Positions 22,641 to 35,999 of a stretch of 58,214 nt of DNA are shown piece by piece. Below the pieces are notes generated by a model. That model was given only the letters and a program-made list of their open reading frames with translations. It searched no databases and was not told the origin of the DNA. Origin of the DNA: Gnetum montanum (lineage: Eukaryota > Streptophyta > Gnetopsida > Gnetales > Gnetaceae); NCBI GenBank assembly GCA_015680685.1, contig MNCI01011050.1, positions 301,314 to 359,527 on the forward strand, written 5' to 3'. A program made the position numbers and the translations under genes. Numbering within the stretch: the stretch's first letter is position 1; every line of letters starts with the position of its first letter.

Positions 22641-25462
22641 ATTCTTTTGTTTTAAGGCTTGTGTGACCTGGGTTAATGCGCTTGCTAGGTCTTTACCGTT
22701 TGGAACATTTTTATCAGTGGAGACTTGGACAATTTGACCCAACATTCATATTTCTCATGGAGGAAACTTTGCAGTAGTTACTAAGGATGCTAGTTTGGGA
22801 CACAACCCATGACATTATCCTTGCCTTGATGACTCGTACTAGGCTCCTTTATAGATTGACTCATACGGACAATGTTTAGTGGTGGAGGCATTGGTGGTCC
22901 TAATTTGTACTGATAGTTTTCTCTTTCCAAGTGTTCTCTTGTTAACTTATCAGCAAGATGTTCTTGCAAAGGTTGCAAGGGAGTGGAGGTGAGTTGTATG
23001 CTAGGGTGTTTTGGCACCCGGATCACAAAGGGGATGGGTCAATTTTCAGAAGGTATGGTCGTCGTGGCGACGGAAGGTGGTAAGTAGATAACGAATGGTT
23101 TTTGTGGTTTAGGGGATGCATGTATGGTGAAAGGGGTTTGAGAAGATGTTGGGGTAGGTGCGTTTTTTGAAGGTCTATGAATCACAAAAGGTTTCCATGG
23201 AAGGTCTTGTCTATTCTCCACATGAATGGTATTAATCACATATGGTGCTTCACTAGCATTAAGAGGGTCCTTGTAGACTCCCATGGGCTAGTTTTGAGGT
23301 CTCACTGGGTTCACCTCATCAAATACTACTTCACCCCTATTAATCATGTGTTGTATATCCTATTTTAAGGTGAAATAGTAATCAGTTCCATGACCGGGTC
23401 GTTGATGATACTCGCAGATCTTATCTAACCTAAAACCCCTTGGAATAGGTGGTTCATTAGATGTTGCTAAGGTTGGGTTTTTGGCTAGCTCACAGAATCT
23501 ATCATGTTTTTGAGATGCCACAAGAGATATTTTTTTATGTTTAATAAGCTCGACCTTTAGAAGCTGATCGAGTAATTGTGAAGGTTTTATGGGCGAGGGT
23601 GTGTATTGAGCAGGGTCTTTTTTTTCGAATGTATGGGCATGATCCATGTTGGTGTTCATACTTGGGGAAGTTTCAAGTGTAGGCGTAGGTGTAGGCATAT
23701 TTTTTTCATAGCCATTTGAAACAACAGGTTGTTTTCCTTTTTTTCTTGGATGGCTAGGTTAGGTTGACTCAGCCACTACTGCTACCATTGTCTTGGATTT
23801 ATCTTTCTTGGTATGTTGGCTCCTAAAGGTCGAGTAGGCTGGGTCATTACTTGTTTGTGTAGCCTCTTCTATGTCTTTAATTTGCATAAATTCTTGGCTC
23901 AAGGTATGGGGTTTTAAATAGTAAAGTTTTGATTTAATAAAGTCATTTGTGGCTACCTTAAGGATGGTAAGTAGATATGTTCAGGAATAGGCCCGTGAAG
24001 TTTATTTAGGGCTACAATCCACCTTTGGATGAATTTTTGTGCTAGATCTAATGGCACTTGTTTAATTTGGATCAGGCTATCTAACGTGGCTTTAGGTTTC
24101 AGATTGTATGTGAAGCGGGTGACAAACTGATGCAATAAGTCCTCTAGAGAAGATATAGAGCTACGAGGCAAGGCTCGGTACCAATCTAAAGCTTTTCCAG
24201 TTAAGGACATAGAAAACACATGTAGAATTACATGAGGCCATACTTGCAGCAATAGACATTTTGTTTGAAATGTTACTAGGTGAGAATCTGGGTCCCCTTC
24301 TCCATTATACTTCGTAAGTTGGGGTAATGAAAGTTCCTTTGGTAGGGTTAGTGGTGGGACCGAGGGATCGATTGGATCATCTTAATAGAAGTCTCGTACC
24401 TTAACTTCTTCAATGTTCATAGTTTCAAGGCATTTTAATTCTTCCACTAACGAATGCATCATTTTTTTCTTGTCGGCTCATTCTTCGGTAGTAGGAAGAT
24501 CGACAGTTTGGGTTGGCGGCGATTGGTAATGACTCGATTGTGGCATTGTTTGTGGAAAGAGAGGTTGTTGGACTGTTCTTTGTTGTAGTGGGATGACATT
24601 CGGGACTAAGATGATGGAGTGTGATATGCTATAATGAGTAGAAAGGTCTGGCTAAACAACTGGTGGGGCCCACTATCCAGTCATGGGTTGTGAAGCGGTC
24701 AATGGTGCTTGTTGGATTTTCACCTGAGGTATGTAATGGATAGACGTGGAAGCTGGTATGACTGATGGAATCCCAATCACTTGAGGTCAAAAGGTTGATC
24801 CTACATTAGTTTGAGGAAGAGGCTGTTGGGATTGTATTTGCAGAGGTATGATGGAAGTGGACATGTTAGACTGAATGTTGGACTTGGAGAAGATGGGAAT
24901 GGGAATGGCTACTTCCTGTAGAGAAGCTGGTGGTGGAATTGTTGTTTCTTCTAAGAAAGGTTGAAACAATGGGTTTGTATGGGCATGGAGGCTAATGGTA
25001 TGGTACGAATCCCCATGTTTAGAATGGGCTACGAAGTCGTCCTCCTCATCTCCACCTTGAGGCTCTATCAGAGGTGTCGGTAAGGCTTGGCTTCTTGCCA
25101 TGAGAAGTTGGGATATGAGTTTATGATGATGTTCAGAGAGTGGGATTATGTCAAATGTTGAGGGAATGAATTCATGACCTCCTTTGTGGATAAGTTCATA
25201 GTCTCGCTTTGCTTCTTGCTCTACACGATCGATGGGTAAGTTAGCTTGGATCTTGACATAGATGAAGTTATATTGTTCAGGTGTAAGAGTTGCATAGGTA
25301 GGGTCTCTACCCTATAGCCTGAGTGATTGGTGCATAGGACCTTAGGGGTTTATCTATTCGATGACAGTTATGAATTCGGTAGCAGTCATAGATAGGGTTC
25401 AAGGTTTTAGCCCCAAGGTTAGAGGTCGGCAGTGACACTGGGTTAATTTGGGAGGATTCCAT
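22641..25462 (-). pseudogene. Element C gag
   Basis: Start ATG at 25,462 (MESSQINPVSLP), 294 bp after the PBS. N-terminal segment YNFIYVKIQANLPIDRVEQE and HKLISQLLMARSQ, then acidic EEDDFVAH. The capsid-like domain is at 23,953-24,252: MSLTGKALDWYRALP, LEDLLHQFVTRFTYNLK and QKFIQRWIVALN. A zinc-knuckle-like CEYHQRPGHGTDYY lies near 23,370-23,410, lacking the final Cys. A long Pro-rich tail with repeated PFVI words follows. Several stops and frame breaks. The same order of segments is found in D and E. Confidence 0.8.
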
Positions 25463-25755
25463 AATGAACGTAAGTAAACTGAGCTAGAGGGGCTGAATGC
25501 GAGGAACTACAGCGTGACAACTGCACGATAGCAGCGTGACAACAGCAACAGTAGTGTGACAACAACACAACAACTGCAGCATGACAACAACTACAGCGTG
25601 ACAACAACACAACAACTATAGCATGATAACAACACATCAACTGTAGTGTGACAACAGTAAGACAATGTGACAACTACAGTAAGGAGACTCACAGGGACAA
25701 GATGAACAAGTTTTGGAGCGTGACTTGACGTTTTAATAGACAATAAGCAAGTCAG
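25463..25755 (-). repeat. Leader of element C with GCGTGAC repeats
   Basis: Between PBS and gag start. From about 25,500 to 25,725 there are eight or more copies of CAGCGTGACAAC or close variants on the + strand, in irregular tandem spacing. It is the third place in C where this word is concentrated. Confidence 0.75.
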
Positions 25756-25773
25756 ACCATCCTTCTAGTGCCA
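25756..25773 (-). promoter_or_regulatory. Primer-binding site of element C, tRNA-Asn type
   Basis: The minus strand reads TGGCACTAGAAGGATGGT, six bases after the LTR end. Plant tRNA-Asn ends CCCTCCTTCTAGCG-CCA, whose complement begins TGGCGCTAGAAGGAGGG. D and E have the same site with the same 6-nt gap. Confidence 0.75.
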
Positions 25774-25779
25774 ATTTAC

Positions 25780-27119
25780 TGTACTGACCTAAATCATCAG
25801 TGTAAGGATGGAAGGAAAGAAAACACCAAAAGATCGTTGGGTAGACATAGCTGACCCTGCCTTCGCCCGAGGGCAAGATGGAAAAGTAAATGAAGGCAGA
25901 GTGCCTTGGATGGTCTGCACGTAAATCAACCAAGGACTTCCTCGAGTGTAAACTATGGCTTGCACTGGGGTTATTGTAACTGAAGCTTTAAATGTAAACA
26001 GTGCGCATGAAATGTAAACAGAAATGTATGTAGGTAGCTAGTATCATAATCAAAATGTAAACGAAACATAAATTAAGTGCAAAAACACAGTAAACAGAAT
26101 AATGGTTGGCAAAATGAGCTGTATTGTATTGCATAGAAAAGATATGCATCGGTCAAAGCGTAGCTGCATGTGTAGATGGTAGGTCAAGTGCTAAGCCTCG
26201 GGACAATGTGATGTGATGTGCTTAGATGTTAGAAATCAGAGTGTGCTGATCGCCCAAGGATCGCTGATTTGAGTTTTTCAAGCTGTTTAACTCAAAAATT
26301 GCCAACCCCATTTGTGTGAATTGATAGGGTATTTATAAGATTGGGTTGGGCTTGGGTAGATAATTCATGAATGGAATCAACAGCTGGGCAATGAGAGAAA
26401 CATGGATCTCGTGACACATATCCAATGGACAGTTGTGTGTGAGTTGGACATGTGTGGGCAAGCTACATTCTTGACCAAGTTCATTGTATCTTACAATGTA
26501 TGGGTCACTCGAGCTCATGGAAATACATACAATTTAGATTGTGAGGGCTTGACAAACCGCACAAGTGAAAATTTACAATGGAATCAAGAAAAACTAACTC
26601 TAGCTCACTTGAAACTTTTGGATCTTGGGTTTGACCACTATAGGATGCCTGACTGATTGCTAAATTGAGCCGAAACTTGCTTGTTTCGACCCATTTTGAG
26701 TAGGTCACGCTGTATGTCACGGTACAACATGACATGTAGCGTGACATGTCTTGGATCAGTTTGAGTAGGTCACGCTGTATGTCACGCTGCAACATGACAT
26801 GCAATGTGACATATGAAATCTTGCAAAAAACTTGCAATTTTGAGTTGGAATCTGGCGTTCTAGAAGTTGGGACTGAAGCTTTCAAGGATGTGCTCTAAGG
26901 ATGACCTGCACACTGTAGATCAAATTGTTTTGGCTCAGTTTTGGGACTTTGAGAGTTGGTCACGCTGTGGGCAAGCTTCCAACTTGACGGGATGAGCATG
27001 CTGGCTTGATTTAGCCGATCGTGGCTTCCATGCCTTAGCCAAATTTTTCCTCCTGAAAGCTTGAAAGGGCTTGAGTCATTCTTGTTTCAAAGTGTTAAGC
27101 CAAAATTAGTGGTGTTTCA
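25780..27119 (-). repeat. 5' LTR of element C
   Basis: 1,340 bp. TATA box on the minus strand at 26,330-26,337. Palindrome array 26,699-26,813 with GTCACGCTGTATGTCACG units, about 360-480 bp upstream of TATA. Confidence 0.9.
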
Positions 27120-27550
27120 GGAAGCACCTAGATTGTGGAGTTAGCATAGATCATAGGCTTTGATGGACTTCAATCTCCTATAGCAACTTCCTGTGCATCT
27201 AGCACATGAATTTGTACTCCATGTATCTTATTCTTTATTTTTCATTTTAATAAAGTTGTAGTTCTTGTTATGTAGATTTTCATTTATGTTTTGATTTTTG
27301 TGTTTGTTTTTGCTGTGAACATGCAATTCCATTTCTGTCTTCATCTTCAATTTCATTTCCATTTCCAATGCCATTTTACATTTCTATTCACATATTTTTT
27401 TATGTTTTGTAAGTCCCTGGGTGATCATCCAAACTGTCCAAGGCACCTTGAATCCCATTTCTGGAGGCCCTTGGAACTCAAGGTTAAAATTATTCTAGTG
27501 TCTGGGATTTTTGGTTCCGAGTCTAGCAACTGAATTTTGTAAGTCCAATA
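27120..27550 (+). repeat. 5' LTR of element D, second part
   Basis: Continues the D LTR after the C insertion. It contains an AATAAA at about 27,250 that could serve polyadenylation, and ends in CAATA, a decayed form of the CA end in E (TTACA). Confidence 0.7.
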
Positions 27551-27556
27551 GTTTTC

Positions 27557-27574
27557 TAGCACTAGAAGAAGGGC
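27557..27574 (+). promoter_or_regulatory. Primer-binding site of element D, tRNA-Asn type, decayed
   Basis: TAGCACTAGAAGAAGGGC, six bases after the LTR end. Differs from the tRNA-Asn complement (TGGCGCTAGAAGGAGGGC) by three G-to-A changes. Confidence 0.75.
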
Positions 27575-28055
27575 ATTCACCCAAATTCTTTGCCATAAAT
27601 CCTCTTCCAGTGTTTCTCAACACCAAGTTTGATACATTTCCAACTCTTTTCCCAATTTTTTTGTTCTATGAAAATCAATGTTTGTTGCCTAAATCCCTTT
27701 GTCATAAACTTTAGCGTAGTTGTAGTAATCTATTTGGTTTTTCCCACTGTATTTTCATAGTAGCCACTGGATTCCTTGGAACTAGCATAGTTCAAGTCTA
27801 AACCTAATTCCATTTGAGAAGTTTTATTCTATTCAAGAAGCTCTATTCCATTCGAGAAGGTCTATTTTGTGAGGAAAGCCTATTTCTATTGGGAAAGCCC
27901 AATTTTGTTGCTAGGAAACTACTTTTTATCATTTTCACCACTTAGCAGTAGTTTCCCACTGCCTTTCCATTTTTGGTTGACTATGTTAGTGAATTATCCC
28001 ACTTATTAAATTTTTACTAAAAATAGTAAAAAAGATAAAACTATAGTTTTGACTA

Positions 28056-30840
28056 TGTCATTTAGCCAATCAATCATTCTACCTTTCAACTTCACTGACA
28101 ATGAGACCAACCAACAACCTGTGAGGGTATATGACCCTAAGGACCTTGACATGATCAAGTGTAGATAGTCCTTGAGGCTTAGGGGATAAATTCCTAGTTT
28201 CTCGGTTAGAAATGAAGACCAGTACAATTGCATTTATTCTAAGGTTTAGGTTGGCATGTTGAATCCTTGAATGAAAGCAAAAGGGAAGAGGGAATTCGAA
28301 CTTATATGATGTGATGGGAAGGAGTATGTTTCTTCCTCATATGAAAAAATACCCCTTGACAAAACTAATGCATAAATCCTCTATCAATTAATTGAGATGG
28401 ATGAGGAGGGTAGCAAGGTTGGCTCAGATGAGAAATAAGAGGAGGAGGATGAGTTTGGGGTGGAATATGAACATGAGAACGTTCTAGGTGCACTCGTCAA
28501 ATAAGACACCCCTAAGGCCATAGTGCTCACTTTTATTCCTCTCACCTCTTCCACCAGCGAAATGCTCCAATCCTCCACCCCTTCTTACCCAACCATGTTC
28601 AGGCCCCTACTAGTCATAGCCGCATACCAAACACAATCATTGTCATAGTTTATAACATTCCATTTCTCCATGTCATTCACTATTCAACCTCAGTCAATGT
28701 GACCATCATTGGTGGTGGTCACCACCACGAACCCTCTAACCATCAAGGCAAGGCCTACTGTGGGATCCTAAGTAACCTAGGAATCACAAACCCCTTTCAT
28801 CCCATTTGTGCCTTAGATACTAGCATAAACATTATTTTCTTTATTTGGTCCATCCACTATCATGATGATGTAACTTCTCCCTTTAGTGCCACAATAGATA
28901 GCGAGGCCATAGGCCTTCCAAAAAATACCATAACCTTTTGTACAAACCCCACAATTCATAGGGGTACTCCAAGAATTGGATCAAGCCTTTTAGATGATCC
29001 AATACTTGACTGAAGAGTTATGAAGGCTTAAGGCTTCCACTTCATAGACTGTTAAGATAATGTACTTCTATCAGGATGATCCCATTAGTCCTATGGTCCC
29101 ATCACTAACTCTTCCCTTGGTATCCCTATGCTATAGTTCACTAAGTACAATGATAAGGGTGATTCAAATGCTTATAACCTTTTGCTATGAGTACTTGTTA
29201 CTACAAGCCTATCCACACATGATCATGGGAATATTCCCAATGTCTCTTACTGGAAAAGCCTTTGACTAGTATCATGCCTTGTCAAGAGGATCCATAACTT
29301 CTTTGGAAGACATGATTTCATAGTTCATTAATTGTTTCAAATCCAACTTAAAATTTGATACTACCCTTGACTAGCTAATGAAGGTCAAGAAAGGACCCCT
29401 TGAACTGGTGCAGAAGTTCATCCAATGATGGACTGCTTTGCTTAATGAAATTCTAGAACCAATAGCTGAAACACACCTTCTAGCTATTTTCAAGGGGGTA
29501 GTTAACAACTTCATTAAGTCAAAATTGTACTATCTTGATCCATAGTCACTCAATCAAGGCTTTTCCCAAACTAAGAACATGAAGGATGTCATTGAAGCCA
29601 GTCATGACCCTATCTATGTGGTGTACAAGAACCAACATACACGAAAGGATAGGAAAAGGGGAAAGAAAAACAAAAAGGGGAAAGAAAAACAATGTAGTAG
29701 TAGCCACTATAATAAAAGAAAACAAGAAATCCACCTAGGGGTTGAGAACTAACCAATCCAAGGCTCATGCTAACAACAATAATAACTAACCATCAATGTC
29801 TAGGAACCCTACATTGACCACTTCTAGGAATAACTTTACATAGAAAGATCAATCAAAGTACACTAGGTTACCCCTTAAGCCATTAGAACTCTTGGACAAA
29901 CTATTGAAGAGTGGTAGAATCCAATATAAGAAAATGATCTAGAATGGTTGCAAGAGGTATGAAAGGTTATTTAAAATAGCTAAAGAGCATACTTGAGCAA
30001 CAAAAAATGACCCTTTGGTGCCCAAGTATTTTAAACTTGATTGCTTCTACCACTATCATTAGTTGCTAGGTCATGATACTAACTTCTACCTTGCTCTAAA
30101 GGATGACTTGCAAAAGATGATGGATAAGGGTGAGTTGGTACTAGATACCTCTAACCTAGTTAGGCCTTAGAACCAGTTTATGCATGTTTACAAAGATCCA
30201 TTGAATACCAACAACAATATATATACCATATTGACATTTAATGTTGACAATGACCAAAGGCTTGCATGGGAACCATTTATGATTTGGATGCCTCCTAGCA
30301 ATGAAAGGGATCCTTTAGCTTTCACTAGCTCAATGCCTCCCTTTGTTGTAAGGGTACCATCACTAGCGTCTCCCAAAGAGGCCTTTGTCATTAGGGTGCT
30401 CTAGCTTGTTACAACCAAGTCCACCTACATATCTGACCAACAATCTTCCATGGTGGCTAATGCAATAACTTCTTTCTCTAAGCTAACCAATAGCAATTAG
30501 GAAATCACCAACCAAGTAATGAAAGGAGCTCACACAGAGGCCTAAGAATAAGAATGATAAGCAAGTCTAGGCATGGAAGGAAGTGGGCCCATTGAAGTCC
30601 ACTCCTATTTCATCTGTTCCCATGACCTTTACAACCTAGGTTGGTTCAACCAATGAACCATGGGGGGAATTCAAACCTGAAGAGAAAAGAAAAGACGAGA
30701 GGATGCAACAACCCAAATATGAAGTATGCATTTTGGGGCACACGGAGGAAGTTAGAAATAATAAACTTGTAGCCAACAACAAAGACTTCCTAAATGCGAT
30801 GGAATTGGTTAAGCTATCTCTAAAATAGAAAAATATAACC
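28056..30840 (+). pseudogene. Element D gag
   Basis: Likely start at 28,056 (MSFSQSIILPFNF). SLRLRG near 28,170 matches SLRLQGKEP of E, and EEEDEFGVEYEHE near 28,440-28,470 matches EEEEDEFATQLEH. The capsid-like part at 29,055-29,560 has YFYQDDPISPMV, MSLTGKAFD, LEDMIS and NNFIKSKLYYLDP. Basic KDRKRGKKNKKGK near 29,640. Knuckle-like YHYH and GHDTNF near 30,050. PFVVRVPS and AFVIRVL tails. At least eight in-frame stops, mostly TAG. Homologous to E along its length. Confidence 0.8.
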
Positions 30841-31704
30841 TTGAGTCTATATGACCTTGTCATGACTTCTACTACACATCATGAAGCATTAGTCAAGATG
30901 TTAATATCCATCATCGTTAGTAAGGACATCCCTGCTAGTGAAGAATCTATCCATGCAGTGATCATACCTTGTTCACCTAGGGAAGCAAGACCAACATTAC
31001 TAGTGTTTCACAATAGCAAAATCAAGATAAACCCCTAGAATAGTAAGGTAACCAAGGCATCTCTCTTCATAACTATATGGTTTGGACAATAGAAAGTCCA
31101 TAGGGTGCATGTTGACAATGGGACAATAAAAAATGTTATACCTTATACCATCATTGAGTGGTTAGGCCTAACAGAACAAATGTTATACATGTTAACATTA
31201 ATCCTTAAATCCTTCAATGGATCATAGGTTGGTATTAAAGGCTCTATCTCTCTAGATTTTGTGGTAGGGAAATAATTCCCCACAACAACAAAATTTTTGG
31301 TGATAGAGGAAACACTAGGATTCAACCTCATCCTAGGAAGACCTTGGCTAGTTCAATTACAAGCTATGTCTTCACCTATCCACCAAGAAATTCAGTTGCC
31401 TTATGAGGGGGGTGAAATAATCAATCATGGTGATAGTGTGGTCCCTTTAGCAATTAATAAAGTTGACATAGAACAAGGATCCAAAGTGGAGTTTTAGGAA
31501 GAAACTCTTGCTGTTATCTAGAAAATCGAAGAGGTAGATAGAGTAAAGAAGGCCAAGATGAACAACAATGAACCCATTGATGCACCATGGGGAGAGCTCC
31601 CCTTCAACATTGTTAGTAAAGGAGATGGGAAATATAAACTTGTGTAAAATAGATGATATACATTTTCTAATCTCTTGAAGATTAGGAAATACTTGCACAA
31701 GTGA
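30841..31704 (+). pseudogene. Element D protease domain
   Basis: In the same frame as gag. SLYDLVMTSTTHHEALVKML leads to VHRVHVDNGTIKNVIPY (about 31,100-31,150), where DNG replaces the catalytic DDG/DSG pattern. It continues with FNLILGRPWLVQLQAMSSPI (31,320-31,385) and HQEIQLPYEGGEI. Stops lie near 31,036-31,045, 31,090 and 31,497. Ends at a TGA near 31,704. Confidence 0.75.
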
Positions 31705-32004
31705 GGTATGCTCCTAATCCTTCTCATACCCTATGCATTGATGACCTTATAAGTATATGTACTTATAGCTTGATAGCTTAGTCTACACTTTACTTATTTG
31801 TGTCATTTCATTTTTCCTTACATTAAATTCAATTTTTTGCATAGCTTAAAGTTTAATTTTGTTTTATATTCTTTTTACTTTTAAAGCCTTTTCTTTTCTT
31901 TTCTCTTTTCTCACAAAAAACAAAAGTGTCATAAAAACTTTAAAAGTGAAAAATCCATAAAAAAATTAAAACATAAAATAAATAAAAAATATGTTTTTTT
32001 ACAT

Positions 32005-32075
32005 GTAGTACAGCCTGCCATGGCCTAGAAATAGTAAATACCGCATGGCCCACCATGGCCTAAAACTACCAAAAA
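32005..32075 (+). repeat. 19-bp motif copies after protease (element D)
   Basis: CACCATGGCCTAAAACTAC at 32,051-32,069 and an earlier, more decayed copy with GCCATGGCCTAGAAATAG at about 32,017-32,034. Same place relative to protease as in C and E. Confidence 0.65.
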
Positions 32076-32846
32076 ACCTTATAACTCATTTTTGTTCTAA
32101 TTTACAACCTTGTTACCTAGCTATTTAAACCTTTTTATCACATTATGACACTATAACTAGTTTAGCCAATGTAGCCTTAAAACATAGATTACAATGTGAA
32201 ATTGTAATAAAACCAAGATGATAGAACAATATAACCAAAAATTTAAGTTGAAACTTAAAATTAAAACATCTATAGCATAATAATTATAGTCACATAATGT
32301 GGCGAAAATGTTTAAATAATAAACCCTAAACCCTAAACTGTCTCCAACTGAATAATTGGCTAACATTAGCCATACATCATCATTAACGCTAAAGTCAAAT
32401 CAACAAAAAATAATTGAAACTACTAGTTATGAGATAGGCAACTAATGGTACTATGGGGCATTTGGAGAAGGAGGTGGAAGATTGTTTCCACCCTTGGCAC
32501 AAGGGCCATCGATATTGCCTGGTGCTTGTGACATGACAACAAAAAATTGATTAGTAACCAACACCCATCAAACCAACATTAATAAATTATAACATGATAA
32601 AACCAAAACTAAAACAAGCAAACTTGAGATGGTTTCGGAGTTGCATGTTCTGTAGGGAAGTTTTGAAGAGCAACCTCTAAATAATGGAGGAGTTAATCTT
32701 CAGTCATGTTGACCTAGTTAATGTCCACAATATTAATACCTATGAGGGCATTCCTCTTGTTGATGTCACTCCATGTGGGTGGCTCATGTGAAAACTTGGC
32801 GATAGTTACCTTCCCTGAGGTAGTAGTGATCTAGTAGGTGGGGGAG

Positions 32847-34047
32847 TGATGAGCCAAGTAAAATTTGGTGTTGGATACCTTTAACCTTTCTTTGTTTCTT
32901 TTGTTGTAGAAATTGTTACCTCATCTGTGAATGACGCATGAGTTGTATCCTATGGATGAATGGTTTAAATTCAAAAGATCATCAAGACAAAACCAATGAT
33001 TAAATCTAGATTCAATTGAGAACACCATGCTTATGACTATCACCCATAAGTAAAATCAACAATATTCACCTTAACTTCTAACATTAAGTTCAAAGATGAA
33101 TACAATCAATTAAACCAAATTAAATTTAAATAAATTGATGAGAAATAAGGAAGATTACAAAGGAGATGTCACTTAATTTGTGACCTTGCTCAGTTGTCTC
33201 CGTAGTGCAACAACTTCACAATCTTAAAACATTATTGGTTGTTAACTGCCACAAAACATTAACACTTTTCCTTCATAATTTTATGCATAAACAAAAATTC
33301 TAATTTGGTGTGGTTCTATCAATAGTATCCTCTCTCTATTTCTTCATATCCTTTTTTTATTCCCTCCCTCCTTTATTGCATCTAGCTAGGGAATTTATAA
33401 GGACCGATCTTGCACATGAGGAGCCACCACCCATGCATAATAGCCATGATAATGATCACCCACATGTAATCTTCATTGTAACATTCATTACCATCACCCA
33501 CGTAGGTAATGTTCAGTGTAACATTCATCGATCACATGACAAAGAAAGACATAGCTCCCAACACCCATGCATAGGTATTGGCTGGGAATCATGCCTTGTT
33601 ACCCACGTAAGATCCACTACAATGGTAATCTCCATCAAGATAATGTGTAGGAAACAATTGCAGTTGCATGGTTAGAGAACGTGGTTGATGGAGTGGCACA
33701 CCCACATTGTAGTACCAATGTCCAAGTTATTGCTCCATTACCATCATAAATCCTGAATATGCATTCCTATTACTACTAAAAAAGCAAAACTAGAAACCAA
33801 AAAACATAACACTAGTATAGATCAAGGAATGGGATTCATTAACTACCACCACATGGTTGCCTAGTAATAAAACTTACACCTCTAGTTCGAGTCTTTAGTA
33901 CATATAAACTAATAAACTAATAATAATAAACTAATACTCATCATTATAATAAATTAAAATAACTAAAATAAAAATTAATTAAACACTAATTAAATAATTA
34001 ACAATGTGTAATTAAGATTTTAAAAATACTAATTTTGGGATTTAACA
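32847..34047 (-). repeat. 3' LTR of element B
   Basis: 1,201 bp, + strand TGATGAGCC ... TTTAACA. A TATA-like TTATAAAT lies on the minus strand near 33,388-33,395. AT-rich end with repeated AATAAACTAATA words. Confidence 0.85.
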
Positions 34048-35990
34048 CAACCCCTCGACTAGCCTTTGGCCAATGCTGGGCCATAAAGGCGAAAATAAAA
34101 TAAAACATTAATAGATGTATAAGAAAATAGAATTATTCCAAAATATTTTTTTAGGCATTCAAAATTTAACTTATTAAAAACATGTAGACATTTAAGAAGA
34201 AAAATATTAAAATGAAAATAAATTTTTCTATTACCTAAATGTTCAAATATTTATTTACTAATTATACTTATTCCTCTTTTGATGATAAATTTTTATTCTT
34301 GGATATGAGTTCGCATATAACTCAGTTAGTAAGGTCCTACCTAGGATTAATTGGACTTAACCTCACCTTACAAGGTTTGCTTCATTAGGTGCAAGAATGT
34401 CTTATAAACTAAGGATTTAAACCTTTCCTATGATTCAAGGATCTGAGATACATTACTTACATCTAACTCATTCCCTAACTTGATCTTGGCTCAGCTTCCA
34501 AGTTGGTTATACCTTACTATCATATCCTTTATTAATTGGTTATGCCCTCTCTCTAATTAAGCTAAGGCATGTAACATACCTAGCTTAATTAGCAAATATA
34601 AATTATTAAAAAGAGATATGGTCAAAGGATATGCCAAAAGAAAAAGTTGACCTAGGTTTTATATATCTAGACTAAGAGGAAACCAAAGGCAATGGATGAA
34701 TGAGTGTTAGATTCATTATTGGCTACCATAGTAGGGATCTTGACCATTGATGCCTATGGAAGACATGATGGGAACACAAAGAAAACCCATGCACAAAAGT
34801 ACCATTAGTTAGAGAGATGACCATGCAAGAGAAAGTGGGAAGATAATACATCAAAAATGGAAAAAAGGAATAACAAATGGTAAAAACTAGGCAAAAACAA
34901 AAGTAAAAAGAACAATAATTTGGAAAGTACAAAGAAACAAGACCAAAATAACTAAATAATAGAGTAAGAGGAATGATTAAAAGTGAAGATGCATATTAAG
35001 ATACCGACTATGGAAGAGTGACTCCTTCGCTACCAACGTTATACCCTAGTTCTAAGGTACTGACACCTTGATTTGATTGGTAATTGTTGCATATCCATTA
35101 AACACTCTACTTATAGAAAGGGGTTCTTGTAGGATGCTTAAAATTATGAGCTTGGAACATTCTTCCAACTGTAAGGTTCTTGTGGGAGTGGGGCTCAGCT
35201 CATGATTGAAGGTTCTTGTGGGTCATTTTTTTCTTTTTTCTTTTAATTTTTATTTCTTGCTTCTTTTCTTTTCTTCTTTTTTTTTTCTTTTCTCTTTTCT
35301 TTTGTAAGAAATTCAATATTTTATTGGCTTCAACCATGAGGTTCTTGTGGGAGCCAATTTCATTTTGTAAGGGTTGCTCACATGGCTTGATATCTATAGA
35401 TGCCTTTTGCTACTGGAGAAAATAGGTATAATATAACACACAATTTCCACCTTAGTGACTCATTTAATTAGGTATTAAATAGAAATCAAACACTAATAAG
35501 CATTATCCTAAACTAAACTATTTAGCTACCATGACTTATGAAACTTATACTTAAAGAATATTTTTGGAAGATAATAAAGTTTTTTATGTGTAAGACACTT
35601 ATTAATATAAGGCTCACCTTTAGTTGGATTTTGGGTTTAAACCTACTTATCTCAAGGTAGGAGGAGTTATCCTTCTCCCTTGCATTTTAGACATGATGCT
35701 ATCGAATTCTTTATAGTCCCAGCTAACAAAAGAATTTCCTATTGCCTTCTACATTTTTCAAGGTAAAAGTTTTAGATTGTAACTACTAGTTTATAGTTAT
35801 TCTATGACATAAGAGTCTTGTTGAAGGTTATTTTTTAGAGTTAAGACTTTTAATGGATTGTTGTTATGTAATTTAGTAGTGATGGGATAAGTTGGGTCAC
35901 TTAGCTTTATAAATTCATCTTCTTTAGGTTTCTCAATGTGATGTTGATTATATAACTAAAGTCTTTGTCCATTGACTAAGAATATCATTG
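34048..35990. other. Element B 3' region
   Basis: Between integrase and the 3' LTR. On the sense strand a purine run (GAGGGGTTG) abuts the LTR and may be the polypurine tract. Three copies of AGGTTCTTGTGGG lie at about 35,175, 35,207 and 35,340, separated by a T-rich tract (35,220-35,305). A weak tRNA-like patch is at 34,312-34,365. No supported gene. Confidence 0.45.
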
Positions 35991-35999
35991 AGGAATCAT

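Larger units (their letters stand above)
12781..27119 (-). mobile_element. Element C: near-complete Tat-lineage Ty3/gypsy retrotransposon
   Basis: Direct LTRs 12,781-14,112 and 25,780-27,119 start and end in TG/CA. On the minus strand the order is 5' LTR, tRNA-Asn PBS, gag, protease, spacer with an antisense gene, RT, RNase H, second (archaeal-type) RNase H, integrase, tandem repeats, polypurine tract, 3' LTR. The flanks are GAAAG (12,776-12,780) and GGAAG (27,120-27,124), a 5-bp target duplication with one transition. It sits inside the 5' LTR of D. The LTRs differ by roughly 10% by eye, and the coding frames carry scattered stops, so it is an old autonomous-type copy. Confidence 0.9.
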
